Part shown: piece by piece, positions 25,434-34,467 of the stretch
Position numbering within the stretch: the stretch's first letter is position 1
Layout of the letters: each line of letters begins with the position of its first letter
Origin: Hydrogenophaga sp. IBVHS2
GTDB lineage: Bacteria > Pseudomonadota > Gammaproteobacteria > Burkholderiales > Burkholderiaceae_C
Length of the DNA: 64,000 bases
NCBI RefSeq assembly: GCF_002127215.1
Contig: NZ_NFUT01000001.1
Span: forward strand, 682,001-746,000
Direction of reading: 5' to 3'
Translations under genes and position numbers: made by a program
The notes under the pieces: generated by a model
Databases searched by the model: none
The model's input: only the letters and a program-made list of their open reading frames with translations
Told to the model about the DNA's origin: nothing

Positions 25434-28004
25434 ATGGAAATCTCTCGCATCCGTGCCCTGCGCGGACCCAACCTCTGGACCCGCCAGACCGCCATCGAGG
25501 CCATCGTCCACTGCACCCCCGAAGAGCGCTCGCTCGCCGGCATCCCGGCCTTCGAGCCGGCGCTGCGGGCCCAGTTTCCGCAGCTCGGCCTGTGGCGCCA
25601 CGACCGGCAGGAAATGTCGATGGCCAATGTGCTCAAGCTGGTGGCCCTGGCGCTGCAGGCCCAGGCCGGCTGCCCGGTCAGCTTTTCCCGCTGCACCGAA
25701 ACCGTGGAGAAGGGCACCTACCAGGTGGTGGTGGAGTACACCGAGGAGCCGGTGGGCCGCGAGGCCTTCCGTCAGGCCGAGCGCCTGATCGCCCATGTGC
25801 GTGCCGGTCACCCCAAGCCGTTCGACGTGGACACGGTGATTGCCGGCCTGCGCGAACTCGACGAGGACGTGCGCCTGGGCCCCTCCACCGGCTCCATCGT
25901 GAATGCCGCCGTGGCCCGGGGCATCCCGTTCCGCCGTCTGACGTCGGGATCGCTGGTGCAGTTCGGCTGGGGCTCGAAACAGCGCCGCATCTGGGCCGCC
26001 GAGGTCGACGGCACCAGCGCCGTGGCCGAGACCATCGCCCAGGACAAGGACCTGACCAAGACCCTGCTGCGGGCCGCGGGTGTGCCGGTGCCCTGGGGCC
26101 GGCCGGTCGACAAGCTCGAAGACGTCTGGAATGCCGCGCTGGAGGTGGGGTTGCCGGTGGTGGTCAAGCCGCAGGACGGCAACCAGGGCAAGGGCGTGAC
26201 GGTGAACATCGTCGACCGCGACCACCTGGAACTGGCCTGGCGCGTCGCGTCCGAATACGGCACCCCCATGGTCGAGAAGTTCCTGCCGGGCAGCGACTAC
26301 CGCCTGCTGGTGGTGGGCGACAAGCTCGTCGCTGCCGCCCGGCGTGATCCGCCGCAGGTGATCGGTGACGGCGTGCACACCGTGGCGCAGCTGGTGGACC
26401 AGGTCAATGCCGATCCCAGCCGCGGCGACGGCCACGCCACGGCACTGACCCGCATGCGCATCGACGAGATCGCCATGGCCCGACTGAAGATCCAGGGCCA
26501 TGCCCCGGACACCGTGCCGGCCGTGGGCGAACGGGTGGTGCTGCGCAACAACGCCAACCTGTCCACCGGCGGCACTGCCACCGACGTCACCGACGACGTG
26601 CATCCCGAGGTGGCGGCCAGCGCGATTGCGGCGGCCCGCATGATCGGTCTGGATGTGTGCGGCGTGGACGTGGTCTGCGAGACCGTGCTGCGGCCGCTGC
26701 AGGAGCAGAGCGGCGGCATCGTCGAGGTGAACGCGGCACCCGGCCTGCGCATGCACCTCAAGCCGTCCTTCGGCAAGGGCCGTGCGGTGGGCGAGGCCAT
26801 CATCGACCACCTGTATCCGCCCGGGAACAACGGCCGCATCCCGGTCGTGGCCGTCACCGGCACCAACGGCAAGACCACCGTGACCCGCATGATCGCCCAC
26901 ATCGTGGCCAGCAGCGGCCTGCGGGTCGGCATGACCAACACCGACGGCGTCTATGTGAACGGCCGCCAGACCGACAGCGGCGACTGTGCCGGTCCGCGCA
27001 GCTCACGCAATGTGCTGATGCACCCCGAGGTGGATGCGGCCGTGTTCGAGACCGCGCGGGGCGGCATCCTGCGCGAGGGCCTGGGCTTCGACCGCTGCCA
27101 GGTGGCGGTGGTGACCAACATCGGCGCCGGTGACCACCTCGGCCTGAACTACATCACCACGGTGGAAGACATCGCGGTGCTCAAGCGGGTGATCGTGCAG
27201 AACGTGGCGCCCGGCGGCTACGGCGTGCTCAATGCGGCCGACCCCCACTGCCAGCGCATGGCCGAGGTCTGTACCGGCCGGGTCATCTTCTTTGCGTCGG
27301 ATGCCCGCCACCCGGTGCTGGCGACCCACCGCGAGCAGGGGCACCGCGCCGTCTGGGTGGAAGACGGCCACATCGTGGCCGGCGAGGGCGCCGAGCGCCA
27401 CACGGTGGCCCTGAAGGACGTGCCCGTCACCTTCGGTGGCCGGATCGGTTTTCAGGTCGAGAACGCCATGGCGGCCCTGGCGGCCGCCTGGGGCCTGGGC
27501 CTGGACTGGGATGTGATCCGCCGCGGCATGGCCAGCTTCCGCACCGATGTGGGCAATGCGCCTGGCCGCTTCAACCTGATGAACCACCGGGGTGCCACGG
27601 TGATCGCCGATTACGGCCACAACCCGGACGCCATGCGGGCGCTGGTGTCGGCCGTGGACGCCATACCGGGCGAGCGCCGCATGGTGGTGATCAGCGGGGC
27701 GGGCGACCGCCGCGACGAGGACATCCGTGAACAGACCCAGATCCTGGGCGCTGCCTTCGACGAGGTCATCCTGTACGAAGACGCCTGCCAGCGTGGTCGT
27801 GCGCCGGGCGAGGTGGTGGGCCTGCTCCGCGAGGGCCTCGCCGGCGCCAGCCGCACCCGCCGCATCGACACCATCCAGGGCGAGTTCGTGGCCATCGACA
27901 CCGCGCTGGAACGGCTGCAGAAGGGCGATCTCTGCCTGATCCTGATCGATCAGGTGGAGGAGGCGCTGGCGCACCTGCGTCAGCGCTGCGACGGCGTGGC
28001 CTGA
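25434..28004 (+). CDS. cphA: Cyanophycin synthetase
   Basis: CphA builds multi-L-arginyl-poly-L-aspartate, a nitrogen and carbon store, using two ATP sites. The 856-residue protein has the normal length. It starts MEISRIRALRGPNLW, carries the ATP-grasp domain at about residues 205–465 (PVVVKPQDGNQGKGVTVNIV, EVNAAPGLRMHLKPS), and then the Mur-ligase-like domain with an intact P-loop VAVTGTNGKTTVTRM (about 472–486) and ADYGHNPDAMRAL near the C-terminus. It is 40 bases after the degenerate paralogue, so the two probably form an operon and perhaps a mixed oligomer. Degradation is handled by cphB in the same locus. Confidence 0.97.
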   Translation: MEISRIRALRGPNLWTRQTAIEAIVHCTPEERSLAGIPAFEPALRAQFPQLGLWRHDRQEMSMANVLKLVALALQAQAGCPVSFSRCTETVEKGTYQVVVEYTEEPVGREAFRQAERLIAHVRAGHPKPFDVDTVIAGLRELDEDVRLGPSTGSIVNAAVARGIPFRRLTSGSLVQFGWGSKQRRIWAAEVDGTSAVAETIAQDKDLTKTLLRAAGVPVPWGRPVDKLEDVWNAALEVGLPVVVKPQDGNQGKGVTVNIVDRDHLELAWRVASEYGTPMVEKFLPGSDYRLLVVGDKLVAAARRDPPQVIGDGVHTVAQLVDQVNADPSRGDGHATALTRMRIDEIAMARLKIQGHAPDTVPAVGERVVLRNNANLSTGGTATDVTDDVHPEVAASAIAAARMIGLDVCGVDVVCETVLRPLQEQSGGIVEVNAAPGLRMHLKPSFGKGRAVGEAIIDHLYPPGNNGRIPVVAVTGTNGKTTVTRMIAHIVASSGLRVGMTNTDGVYVNGRQTDSGDCAGPRSSRNVLMHPEVDAAVFETARGGILREGLGFDRCQVAVVTNIGAGDHLGLNYITTVEDIAVLKRVIVQNVAPGGYGVLNAADPHCQRMAEVCTGRVIFFASDARHPVLATHREQGHRAVWVEDGHIVAGEGAERHTVALKDVPVTFGGRIGFQVENAMAALAAAWGLGLDWDVIRRGMASFRTDVGNAPGRFNLMNHRGATVIADYGHNPDAMRALVSAVDAIPGERRMVVISGAGDRRDEDIREQTQILGAAFDEVILYEDACQRGRAPGEVVGLLREGLAGASRTRRIDTIQGEFVAIDTALERLQKGDLCLILIDQVEEALAHLRQRCDGVA

Positions 28005-28005
28005 T

Positions 28006-29076
28006 TCAGGCCACCGAGGGGCGGGGGGCTCGCCCCAGCCGTCCCAGCCGCACTTCCACCGCGTGGTGGAAGGCCGCGCCCAACAGGTTGCAGGCCAGCC
28101 ACGCCAGCACCACCCCCAGGGTCTGGACCCAAGGATCCTGGGGTGCATGCCGGTTGAACCACGCGTTGACCACCAGCGCCACCGGGAAGTTCAGCAGGAA
28201 CACCGAGTACGAGATGCGGCTGAGGTAAGCCAGGACCGTGCTGCGCGGCCAGGTGTGCAGCCAGCCGGCGCGGCGGGACCAGGCCAGCGTGACGGCCACC
28301 AGCAAGGCCAGTGCGATGCGGGTGCGCCACTCCAGCGCCAGGGCCAGCAGGCACAAGCCCACCACCAGAAGGCCCAGCCTCAGGCCCCGACCGCGGTCGG
28401 CCGGGTCGCTGACCCACCAGGCCAGCACGCCCATGCCATAGGCACCGAAGAAATAGACGGCCCAGCTGTCCCAGTCGGCGTCGCGGTTGAAGTGGAACAG
28501 GGATGCGGCGACCACCAGCACCACCACCCGCCGGGCCCATCCGTCAACGCCCGATGCCGCTTCCGGCCGAAGGCGACGCACCAGCCAGAGCATGCCCAGC
28601 AGCAGGGCATACAGCTGGAAATCGATGGCCACGTACCACACCCCGGCCGAGAGCGAGTCCACGTCCAGCAGGGTGTGCACCAGCAGTGCATGGGTGACGA
28701 ACTGCCAGAGGTCCGGGCGATCCGGCAGCGAGTCGTGGGTCATCCAGAACCGGGCGATTTCGGTGCACACCACGGCCACCAGCAGCGAGGCCAGGTAGGG
28801 CAGGGCCACCCGGGCATAACGCTGCCACAGCAGCGGCAGCGCCGAGGCCGTCCGCAGCGTGCCGTCGGGGGCCAGGCTGCGGGCGGCCAGGAAACCGGCC
28901 ACCACCAGAAACATCTGTACCGCCATGCGCGCGTCCTGGCTCAGCCACTCCACCAGATCCGGCAGCAGGCGGTGCGTCCAGTCGGACATGGGGCCGTAGA
29001 AGGCCAGGTGGTGCAGCACGATCAGCTGCGCACCCACGGCCTTGAGGGCGTCGATGTAGGGCAGCCGGTCGTTCAC
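28006..29076 (-). CDS. Acyltransferase 3 family membrane protein
   Basis: This is an integral membrane O-acyltransferase of the OatA/NodX type that typically adds acetyl or succinyl groups to surface sugars. It has about ten helices, starting RLPYIDALKAVGAQLIVLHH with the characteristic early His, then the Arg-containing segment LWQRYARVALPYLASLL. The GTG at 29076 is chosen as start because it overlaps the stop of the upstream gene in the motif GTGA, giving 356 residues. A longer open frame to 29172 would run through that gene. The acceptor substrate is unknown. Its stop is 1 base from the convergent cphA stop. Confidence 0.87.
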   Translation of the reverse strand: MNDRLPYIDALKAVGAQLIVLHHLAFYGPMSDWTHRLLPDLVEWLSQDARMAVQMFLVVAGFLAARSLAPDGTLRTASALPLLWQRYARVALPYLASLLVAVVCTEIARFWMTHDSLPDRPDLWQFVTHALLVHTLLDVDSLSAGVWYVAIDFQLYALLLGMLWLVRRLRPEAASGVDGWARRVVVLVVAASLFHFNRDADWDSWAVYFFGAYGMGVLAWWVSDPADRGRGLRLGLLVVGLCLLALALEWRTRIALALLVAVTLAWSRRAGWLHTWPRSTVLAYLSRISYSVFLLNFPVALVVNAWFNRHAPQDPWVQTLGVVLAWLACNLLGAAFHHAVEVRLGRLGRAPRPSVA

Positions 29077-29936
29077 TCGGCGTGCCAGTGCAGCGGAAAC
29101 ACGTAGTTCTCGGTCAGGGCACGGGCTGCCATGAGGGGCAGCAGCCGCGCCACGAACACCTCGCCGACCCATTGCCGTTCCGTCGGGCTGTCGTGTCCCG
29201 ATTCCCGCACCAGGCGGATGCAGCTGAAGCTGGCAATGCCGTCTTCCACCGACAGCCAGGCCGGTGGCTTGGGGACCGGTTCGGTGTCGATGGGCACAGC
29301 CCCGAAGGCGCTCTTCCAGGCATCCAGAAAACGCTCGAAGTAGCCGACCGTACCGGCCCGCCAGACTTCGGCTACATAGAAGTTCCAGGCCCCGGCCGAT
29401 TCGGTGACGAAGCCCCAGTCGAACTCGTGCACCGACAGATCGCCCTGGGCCATCACGCCGATGCGGCGCACATCGTCACGGGCGGCAAACTCGGCCGTCA
29501 GGGGCCCGGCGCCGGCCGGCAGGCCGCGCACCAGGCGATCGATCGCCTCGGGGGGGGTGCGGAACAGTGGTTCGGGCTCTTCCCAGGGGGAACGTGCCCG
29601 GCGCAGCAGCCGGTCGGTGGCATTCACGCTGTACTGGGCCAGGATGCACCGGTCCATGAAGGCCTTGCGGCCTTCGGGTGTGGAGATTTCCTGCACCACC
29701 TGCTCGAACGCGTCGTCGGCCCGCAAGGCGCCGGTCTCGCGCATGTGCAGGATGATGTCGAGCATGGAGCTGCGCGTGATGTGGTCCACCGCGTAGGCCA
29801 GATCGCCCCCTTCGTAGTCGACCATGGCCTGCTGGATCCAGGCCATGAGCTCTGCCCCGTCCAGCCCGTGCGGGGCGCGGGGCATGTCGTTGAAGAGGGC
29901 GCGCATGACGCGCACCGTGTCGAGGTCGGTGGCCAT
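29073..29936 (-). CDS. Hypothetical protein, 287 residues, coupled to an acyltransferase
   Basis: I do not recognise this protein. It has 287 residues and appears soluble, acidic and cytoplasmic, with a helical N-terminal half and a more mixed C-terminal half (GVMAQGDLSVHEFDWGFVTE, GAWNFYVAEVWRAGTVGYFE). It ends LHWHAE. Its TGA overlaps the acyltransferase GTG start by three bases, so the two are translationally coupled and probably act together. There is no signal peptide or known catalytic motif that I can identify. Confidence 0.65.
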   Translation of the reverse strand: MATDLDTVRVMRALFNDMPRAPHGLDGAELMAWIQQAMVDYEGGDLAYAVDHITRSSMLDIILHMRETGALRADDAFEQVVQEISTPEGRKAFMDRCILAQYSVNATDRLLRRARSPWEEPEPLFRTPPEAIDRLVRGLPAGAGPLTAEFAARDDVRRIGVMAQGDLSVHEFDWGFVTESAGAWNFYVAEVWRAGTVGYFERFLDAWKSAFGAVPIDTEPVPKPPAWLSVEDGIASFSCIRLVRESGHDSPTERQWVGEVFVARLLPLMAARALTENYVFPLHWHAE

Positions 29937-29998
29937 GGGGGGCTCTGTGGGCTCGGGTGTCGGGATCCGGGGTACCGTATGCCCGCATTATCCCCGGC

Positions 29999-30985
29999 TC
30001 AGTTCACCAGCACCAATTTGCCCTTGACAGACCGTGAACCCATCACGGCATAGGCCTGTACCAGCTCCTTCATGGGCAGGGTGCGGTCGATCATGGGCTT
30101 GATCTTGCCGGTGCCGTACAGGCCGGCCAGGGTCTGCATCATGGCGGCGTTGGCCTGCGGCTCGCGCTTGGCGAAGTCGCCCCAGAAGACGCCCACGATG
30201 CTCGCGCCCTTGAGCAGGGCCAGGTTGAGCGGCAGGCTGGGGATGGGGCCGCTGGCAAAGCCCACCACCAGATAGCGCCCGCGCCAGGCGATGGAACGGA
30301 ACACCGGTTCGGCGAACGCGCCGCCCACCGGGTCGTACACCACGTCGGGGCCCTTGCCCCCGGTCAGGCGTTTGATCTCGTCGCGCAGGCCGCCGTCAGG
30401 GGTGTGGACGCTGTAGTTGATGGTCTCGTCGGCCCCGATCTCTCGGCACAGGGCACATTTGTCGTCGCTGGAGGCGGCGGCGATCACCCGCGCACCAGCC
30501 GCCTTGGCCAGCTGGATGGCGGCCGTGCCCACGCCGCCGGCAGCGCCCAGCACCAGCACCGTCTCGCCGGCCTTCAGGGCGGCCCGGTCCATCAGGGCGT
30601 GCCACGAGGTGGCGTAGATCATGATGAAGGCCGCCGCATCCACCGCCGGAAAGCCCTCAGGCAGCGGCATGCACAGCGCTGCCGGGGCCAGCGTGTGGGT
30701 GCCGAAACCGCCGGTGCCGCTCAGGCAGGCCACCTTCTGGCCGACCCGCAGGTGCTTCACGCCCTCGCCCACGGCCTGCACCGTGCCGGCGTACTCCGAG
30801 CCGGGCACGAAGGGCAGGGCCGGTTTCATCTGGTACTTGTTCTGCACGATCAGCAGGTCGGGAAAGTTCAGACTCGCCGCCTCGATGGCGATCAGCACCT
30901 CGCCGGGGCCGGGCGTGGGGGTGGGCAGCTCCTTCCACTGCAGGGCTTCGACGCCGACGGGGTTCTCGCAGAGCCAGGCATGCAT
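29999..30985 (-). CDS. NADPH:quinone oxidoreductase family protein (zinc-free MDR)
   Basis: This is a 328-residue medium-chain dehydrogenase/reductase of the quinone oxidoreductase branch, which reduces quinones or enones with NADPH. The N-terminal catalytic domain has SLNFPDLLIVQNKYQMKPAL and PFVPGSEYAGTVQAVGEG. The Rossmann part has VLGAAGGVGTAAIQLAKAAG. It lacks the zinc-ligand cysteines of alcohol dehydrogenases. The start at 30985 follows a good Shine–Dalgarno (AAGGAG). It stands alone, divergent from surE. The physiological substrate is not evident. Confidence 0.88.
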   Translation of the reverse strand: MHAWLCENPVGVEALQWKELPTPTPGPGEVLIAIEAASLNFPDLLIVQNKYQMKPALPFVPGSEYAGTVQAVGEGVKHLRVGQKVACLSGTGGFGTHTLAPAALCMPLPEGFPAVDAAAFIMIYATSWHALMDRAALKAGETVLVLGAAGGVGTAAIQLAKAAGARVIAAASSDDKCALCREIGADETINYSVHTPDGGLRDEIKRLTGGKGPDVVYDPVGGAFAEPVFRSIAWRGRYLVVGFASGPIPSLPLNLALLKGASIVGVFWGDFAKREPQANAAMMQTLAGLYGTGKIKPMIDRTLPMKELVQAYAVMGSRSVKGKLVLVN

Positions 30986-31080
30986 GGGATGTCTCCTTGT
31001 GGTGGTCAGCGGCCATGATAGGGAAGCGCTGACCTGCGGACAGGGGTGTCCTTGTCCCGCCCGCGACGGGGGGCGCCGCC

Positions 31081-31086
31081 TAGAAT
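31081..31086 (+). promoter_or_regulatory. Candidate -10 element of surE
   Basis: TAGAAT, 5 of 6 to consensus, lies only 6 bases before the surE ATG, and there is no Shine–Dalgarno sequence. A start site at or beside the ATG is implied if the hexamer is used. Confidence 0.45.
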
Positions 31087-31092
31087 CGCGGC

Positions 31093-31869
31093 ATGAAAAT
31101 CCTCATCTCCAACGACGACGGCTACCAGGCGCCCGGCATCCAGGCCCTGTACGAAGCCCTCAAGCCCCTGGCCGACGTGGAGGTGGTGGCGCCCGAACAC
31201 AACAACAGCGCCAAGTCCAACGCCCTGACTCTGCACTCGCCGCTGTATGTGCATCGGGCGCCCAACGGCTTCCGCTACGTCAACGGCACGCCGGCCGACT
31301 GCGTGCACATCGCGCTGACCGGGCTGCTGGGCTACCGGCCCGATCTGGTGGTGTCCGGCATCAACAATGGCGCCAACATGGGCGACGACACCATCTATTC
31401 CGGCACCGTGGGTGCCGCCATGGAAGGCTATCTGTTCGGCATTCCGGCCATTGCCTTCTCGCAGACCGAAAAGGGCTGGGCCCATCTGGATGCGGCGGCC
31501 GACAAGGCGGCCGAGCTGGTGCGCCGGCTGCTGCCGTCGCTGGAGACGGCCCCGGACCGCCAGGCCCCCTGGCTGCTCAATGTGAACATCCCGTGCCGTC
31601 CGGCCAGCGAGATCCGGGGCTTCAAGGTGGCGCGCCTGGGTCGGCGCCATGCCGCCGAATCCGTGATCACCCAGGTCAATCCGCGGGGCGACACCATGTA
31701 CTGGATCGGCAGCGCCGGCCCGGCCAAGGACGATGTGGACGGCACCGACTTCCACGCCACCAGCCAGGGCTACGCCACCATCACGCCGCTGCAGGTCGAC
31801 CTGACCGACCATGACCGGCTGGCCTACTGGGCGCCCACCGCCGCCGCCCTGGGCGGGAGCGATCGGTGA
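31093..31869 (+). CDS. surE: 5'/3'-nucleotidase SurE
   Basis: SurE is a metal-dependent stationary-phase nucleotidase and exopolyphosphatase. The 258-residue protein starts [20 protein letters not shown], whose adjacent Asp residues bind the divalent metal. It also has [18 protein letters not shown] and [20 protein letters not shown], both diagnostic. It is the first gene of the classic surE–pcm–nlpD operon. Its TGA overlaps the GTG start of pcm. The 5' leader appears extremely short, because a -10-like hexamer ends 6 bases before the ATG. Confidence 0.97.
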   Translation: MKILISNDDGYQAPGIQALYEALKPLADVEVVAPEHNNSAKSNALTLHSPLYVHRAPNGFRYVNGTPADCVHIALTGLLGYRPDLVVSGINNGANMGDDTIYSGTVGAAMEGYLFGIPAIAFSQTEKGWAHLDAAADKAAELVRRLLPSLETAPDRQAPWLLNVNIPCRPASEIRGFKVARLGRRHAAESVITQVNPRGDTMYWIGSAGPAKDDVDGTDFHATSQGYATITPLQVDLTDHDRLAYWAPTAAALGGSDR

Positions 31870-32639
31870 CCCAGACCCCCGGCGGACGGCAGCGGCCCGG
31901 GTTCCCGGCGCGGCTGCCGTCGTCCACCCCGGCCCCGGCGCGCCGCACTGCCACCGATACGTCGGCGGTCAAGGTCCCGCCGCCCACCGGCGTGGGCCTG
32001 GATTCCTCGGCGGTGCGCATGGCCATGGTGCGGCGGCTGCAGATGCAGGGCGTCTCGCATCCGGCGGTGCTTGCGGCGCTGGGCGCGGTCGAGCGGCACC
32101 GGTTTGTCGACACCGCGCTGGCCATCCAGGCCTACGAGGACACCAGCCTGCCCATCGGCCTGGGCCAGACCATCAGCAAGCCCAGCGTCGTGGCCCGCAT
32201 GATCGAGCTGATCTGCCAGGGGCCGGGCGGCGTGGCCGGGCGGGTGCTGGAGATCGGCACCGGCTGCGGTTACCAGGCGGCGGTGCTCAGCCGCGTGGCG
32301 CGCGAGGTCTACAGCATCGAGCGGCTGCGCGGCCTGCACGACAAGGCGCGCGAGAACCTTCGGCCGCTGCGGCTCTCCAACCTGCACCTCCTGTTCGGTG
32401 ACGGCATGCTGGGTTTCCCGGCGGGCGCGCCGTACGCGGCCATCATCGCGGCGGCCGGCGGCGACGACCTGCCCTCGGCCTGGATCGATCAGCTGGCGGT
32501 GGGCGGCCGGCTGGTGGCACCTGCCGTCACGGCTGCGGGCCGGCAGAACCTGGTGGTGGTCGACAAGACCCCAGCCGGCATCGTCCGCACCGAGCTGGAG
32601 GCGGTTCATTTCGTGCCCCTAAAATCGGGCATCGCCTGA
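31866..32639 (+). CDS. pcm: Protein-L-isoaspartate O-methyltransferase
   Basis: Pcm repairs isomerised Asp/Asn residues in ageing proteins using S-adenosylmethionine. The 257-residue product starts at GTG 31866, overlapping the surE stop as GTGA. The SAM-binding motif is [20 protein letters not shown], and the substrate region is [20 protein letters not shown]. Compared with the usual 210 residues, there is an extra Pro/Arg/Thr-rich N-terminal segment of about 45 residues. A later start at the Met of [12 protein letters not shown] is therefore possible, although the GTGA coupling supports the early one. Confidence 0.94.
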   Translation: MTQTPGGRQRPGFPARLPSSTPAPARRTATDTSAVKVPPPTGVGLDSSAVRMAMVRRLQMQGVSHPAVLAALGAVERHRFVDTALAIQAYEDTSLPIGLGQTISKPSVVARMIELICQGPGGVAGRVLEIGTGCGYQAAVLSRVAREVYSIERLRGLHDKARENLRPLRLSNLHLLFGDGMLGFPAGAPYAAIIAAAGGDDLPSAWIDQLAVGGRLVAPAVTAAGRQNLVVVDKTPAGIVRTELEAVHFVPLKSGIA

Positions 32640-32715
32640 CGCGCCGCCCCGCCGGTGCGTCTTGCCTCTCACACACAGGGCCTGCACATGCAGGTCCGTC
32701 CCTGCTGGAGTCCTC

Positions 32716-33639
32716 ATGAATCACGCACTTCCCATGACCACCGGCATTGACCGAGCGGCGGGCTGGACGGCCCGTCCCGGGCGGCGCGCCAGCACCCTGG
32801 CGGCTCTGATGGTCGCCGGCCTGATGGCTGCCGGCTGCAGCACCACCCGCGTCAGCGGGCCCGCGCCGGTGGAGGACCGAGGATTTTCCCGGTCCGAAAC
32901 GGTGGCGCCCAAGCCCGGCGCCGAAAACGCCGGCAAACCCGGTTACTACACCGTCAAGGCCGGTGACACGGTCTACCGCATCGCGCTGGACAACGGCCAG
33001 AACTGGCGCGACATCGCGGCCTGGAACAACCTGGCCAACCCGTCTTCCATCGAGATCGGGCAGGTGCTGCGCGTGGTGCCCCCGGCGGCTGCGGCTGCCC
33101 CCGCTGCCCCGGTGGTGGCTGCAGCGCCCGTGAGCAGCGGTGGCGTGGTGGGTCGACCGCTGAGCGAGACCAGCCAGCCGGCACCGGCCGCAGCCCCTGC
33201 GCCGGCCCCGGCCCCGGCGGCGGCCCCTGCGCCGGCACCGGCCCCCGCGGCGGCGGCCACCCCTGCCGGCGACGAGCTCACCTTCGTCTGGCCCGCCAAC
33301 GGCCCGGTGGTGGCCCAGTTCGACGAGGCCACCAACAAGGGCGTGGGCATCGGCGGACGCATCGGTGATCCGGTGGTGGCTGCGGCCGACGGTCGCGTGG
33401 TCTACGCCGGTGCCGGCCTGCGCGGCTACGGCAACCTGATCATCCTCAAGCACAACAACACCTACCTCACGGCCTACGCCCACAACCAGTCGCTGCTGGT
33501 GCGCGAGGACCAGGCCGTCAGGCAGGGCCAGAAGATCGCCGAGATGGGCAGCAGCGATGCCGATCGGGTCAAGCTGCACTTCGAGGTGCGCCGCCTGGGC
33601 AAACCGGTCGATCCGCTGGGCCACCTGCCCAAGCGCTGA
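32716..33639 (+). CDS. nlpD: NlpD-like lipoprotein with LysM and degenerate LytM domains
   Basis: NlpD is an outer-membrane lipoprotein that activates cell-wall amidases at the septum. The 307-residue protein has a signal peptide ending in lipobox GLMAAGCS, a LysM peptidoglycan-binding domain (YYTVKAGDTVYRIALDNGQN), a long Ala/Pro linker and a C-terminal M23/LytM domain. The catalytic zinc ligands are missing: the first site reads NKGVGIGGR rather than HxGxD, and the last reads KLHFEV rather than HLHFE. It is therefore an activator, not an enzyme, as for E. coli NlpD. The start follows CTGGAG. It is third in surE–pcm–nlpD, but rpoS does not follow. Confidence 0.93.
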   Translation: MNHALPMTTGIDRAAGWTARPGRRASTLAALMVAGLMAAGCSTTRVSGPAPVEDRGFSRSETVAPKPGAENAGKPGYYTVKAGDTVYRIALDNGQNWRDIAAWNNLANPSSIEIGQVLRVVPPAAAAAPAAPVVAAAPVSSGGVVGRPLSETSQPAPAAAPAPAPAPAAAPAPAPAPAAAATPAGDELTFVWPANGPVVAQFDEATNKGVGIGGRIGDPVVAAADGRVVYAGAGLRGYGNLIILKHNNTYLTAYAHNQSLLVREDQAVRQGQKIAEMGSSDADRVKLHFEVRRLGKPVDPLGHLPKR

Positions 33640-33649
33640 GGCCCGCACC

Positions 33650-34435
33650 ATGGCCTGGCCGGTGCTGGTGTTCGACATCGAGTCCATTCCGGACATCGAA
33701 GGCCTCAGAGCCTTGCGCGGCGAGCCGGCCGACAAGCCCGATGCCGACGTGTACGCGGGCTGGCTGGAGGAGCGCAAGTCCCGCAACCAGAGCGACTTCA
33801 TGCCGCTGCACCTGCAGCGCGTGCTCGTCATCAGCTGCGTGTTCCGCAACGCCGAGGGCCTGCGGATCCATTCCTTCGTCGACCGCGATGGCCAGAGCGA
33901 GGGCAAGGTGGTGCAGACCTTCTTCAACGCGGTGGAGAAGCACTCGCCCCAGCTGGTGAGCTGGAACGGCGGCGGCTTCGATCTGCCGGTGCTGCACTAC
34001 CGGGGCCTGCGTCACGGGGTGGAGGCCAGCCGCTACTGGGACATGGGCGAGGACGACCGCGAGTTCAAGTGGAACAACTACATCAGCCGCTACCACATGC
34101 GCCATCTCGACCTGATGGACCTGCTGGCCATGTACACGCCCAAGAACAACGCCCCGCTGGATGCGCTGGCCAAGCTGTGCGGCTTTCCCGGCAAGCTCGG
34201 CATGGACGGCTCCCAGGTGTACAGCCAGTACCTGGCCGGGCAGACGGAGGAGATCCGCCGCTACTGCGAGACCGACGTCATGAACACCTACCTGGTGTAT
34301 TGCCGGTTCCAGAAGATGCGCGGCGGCTTCACCCCCGAGGAGTACGACCGCGAGATCGCCTATGTGCGCGAGACCCTGGGGCAGCTCGCGCCGGACGAAG
34401 CGCACTGGCAGGAATACCTCGCGGCCTGGACCTGA
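33650..34435 (+). CDS. 3'-5' exonuclease, DEDDy/DnaQ-like (PolB-related)
   Basis: This is a 261-residue predicted 3'-5' exonuclease of the PolB-like proofreading type, standing alone without a polymerase domain. The catalytic motifs are visible: LVFDIESIPD (Exo I, Asp and Glu), LVSWNGGGFDLPVL (Exo II) and RRYCETDVMNTYLVY (Exo III, DEDDy type). The start at 33650 follows nlpD by 10 bases. It occupies the place where rpoS is commonly found after nlpD in related bacteria and is followed by rlmD. The substrate, DNA or RNA, is not known from sequence. Confidence 0.88.
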   Translation: MAWPVLVFDIESIPDIEGLRALRGEPADKPDADVYAGWLEERKSRNQSDFMPLHLQRVLVISCVFRNAEGLRIHSFVDRDGQSEGKVVQTFFNAVEKHSPQLVSWNGGGFDLPVLHYRGLRHGVEASRYWDMGEDDREFKWNNYISRYHMRHLDLMDLLAMYTPKNNAPLDALAKLCGFPGKLGMDGSQVYSQYLAGQTEEIRRYCETDVMNTYLVYCRFQKMRGGFTPEEYDREIAYVRETLGQLAPDEAHWQEYLAAWT

Positions 34436-34455
34436 GTCGCCTGCGCCCGGCCTGA

Positions 34456-34461
34456 GACAAT
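34456..34461 (+). promoter_or_regulatory. Candidate -10 element of rlmD
   Basis: GACAAT lies 6 bases before the rlmD ATG in the 32-base gap after the exonuclease gene. The intervening GGGGG abuts the start codon and is too close to work as a Shine–Dalgarno. Confidence 0.3.
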
Positions 34462-34467
34462 CGGGGG

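Noticed and set aside
33170..33260. GC-rich tandem repeat in nlpD
   Set aside because: It encodes the Ala/Pro linker of NlpD and is ordinary low-complexity coding sequence, not a CRISPR or mobile repeat.
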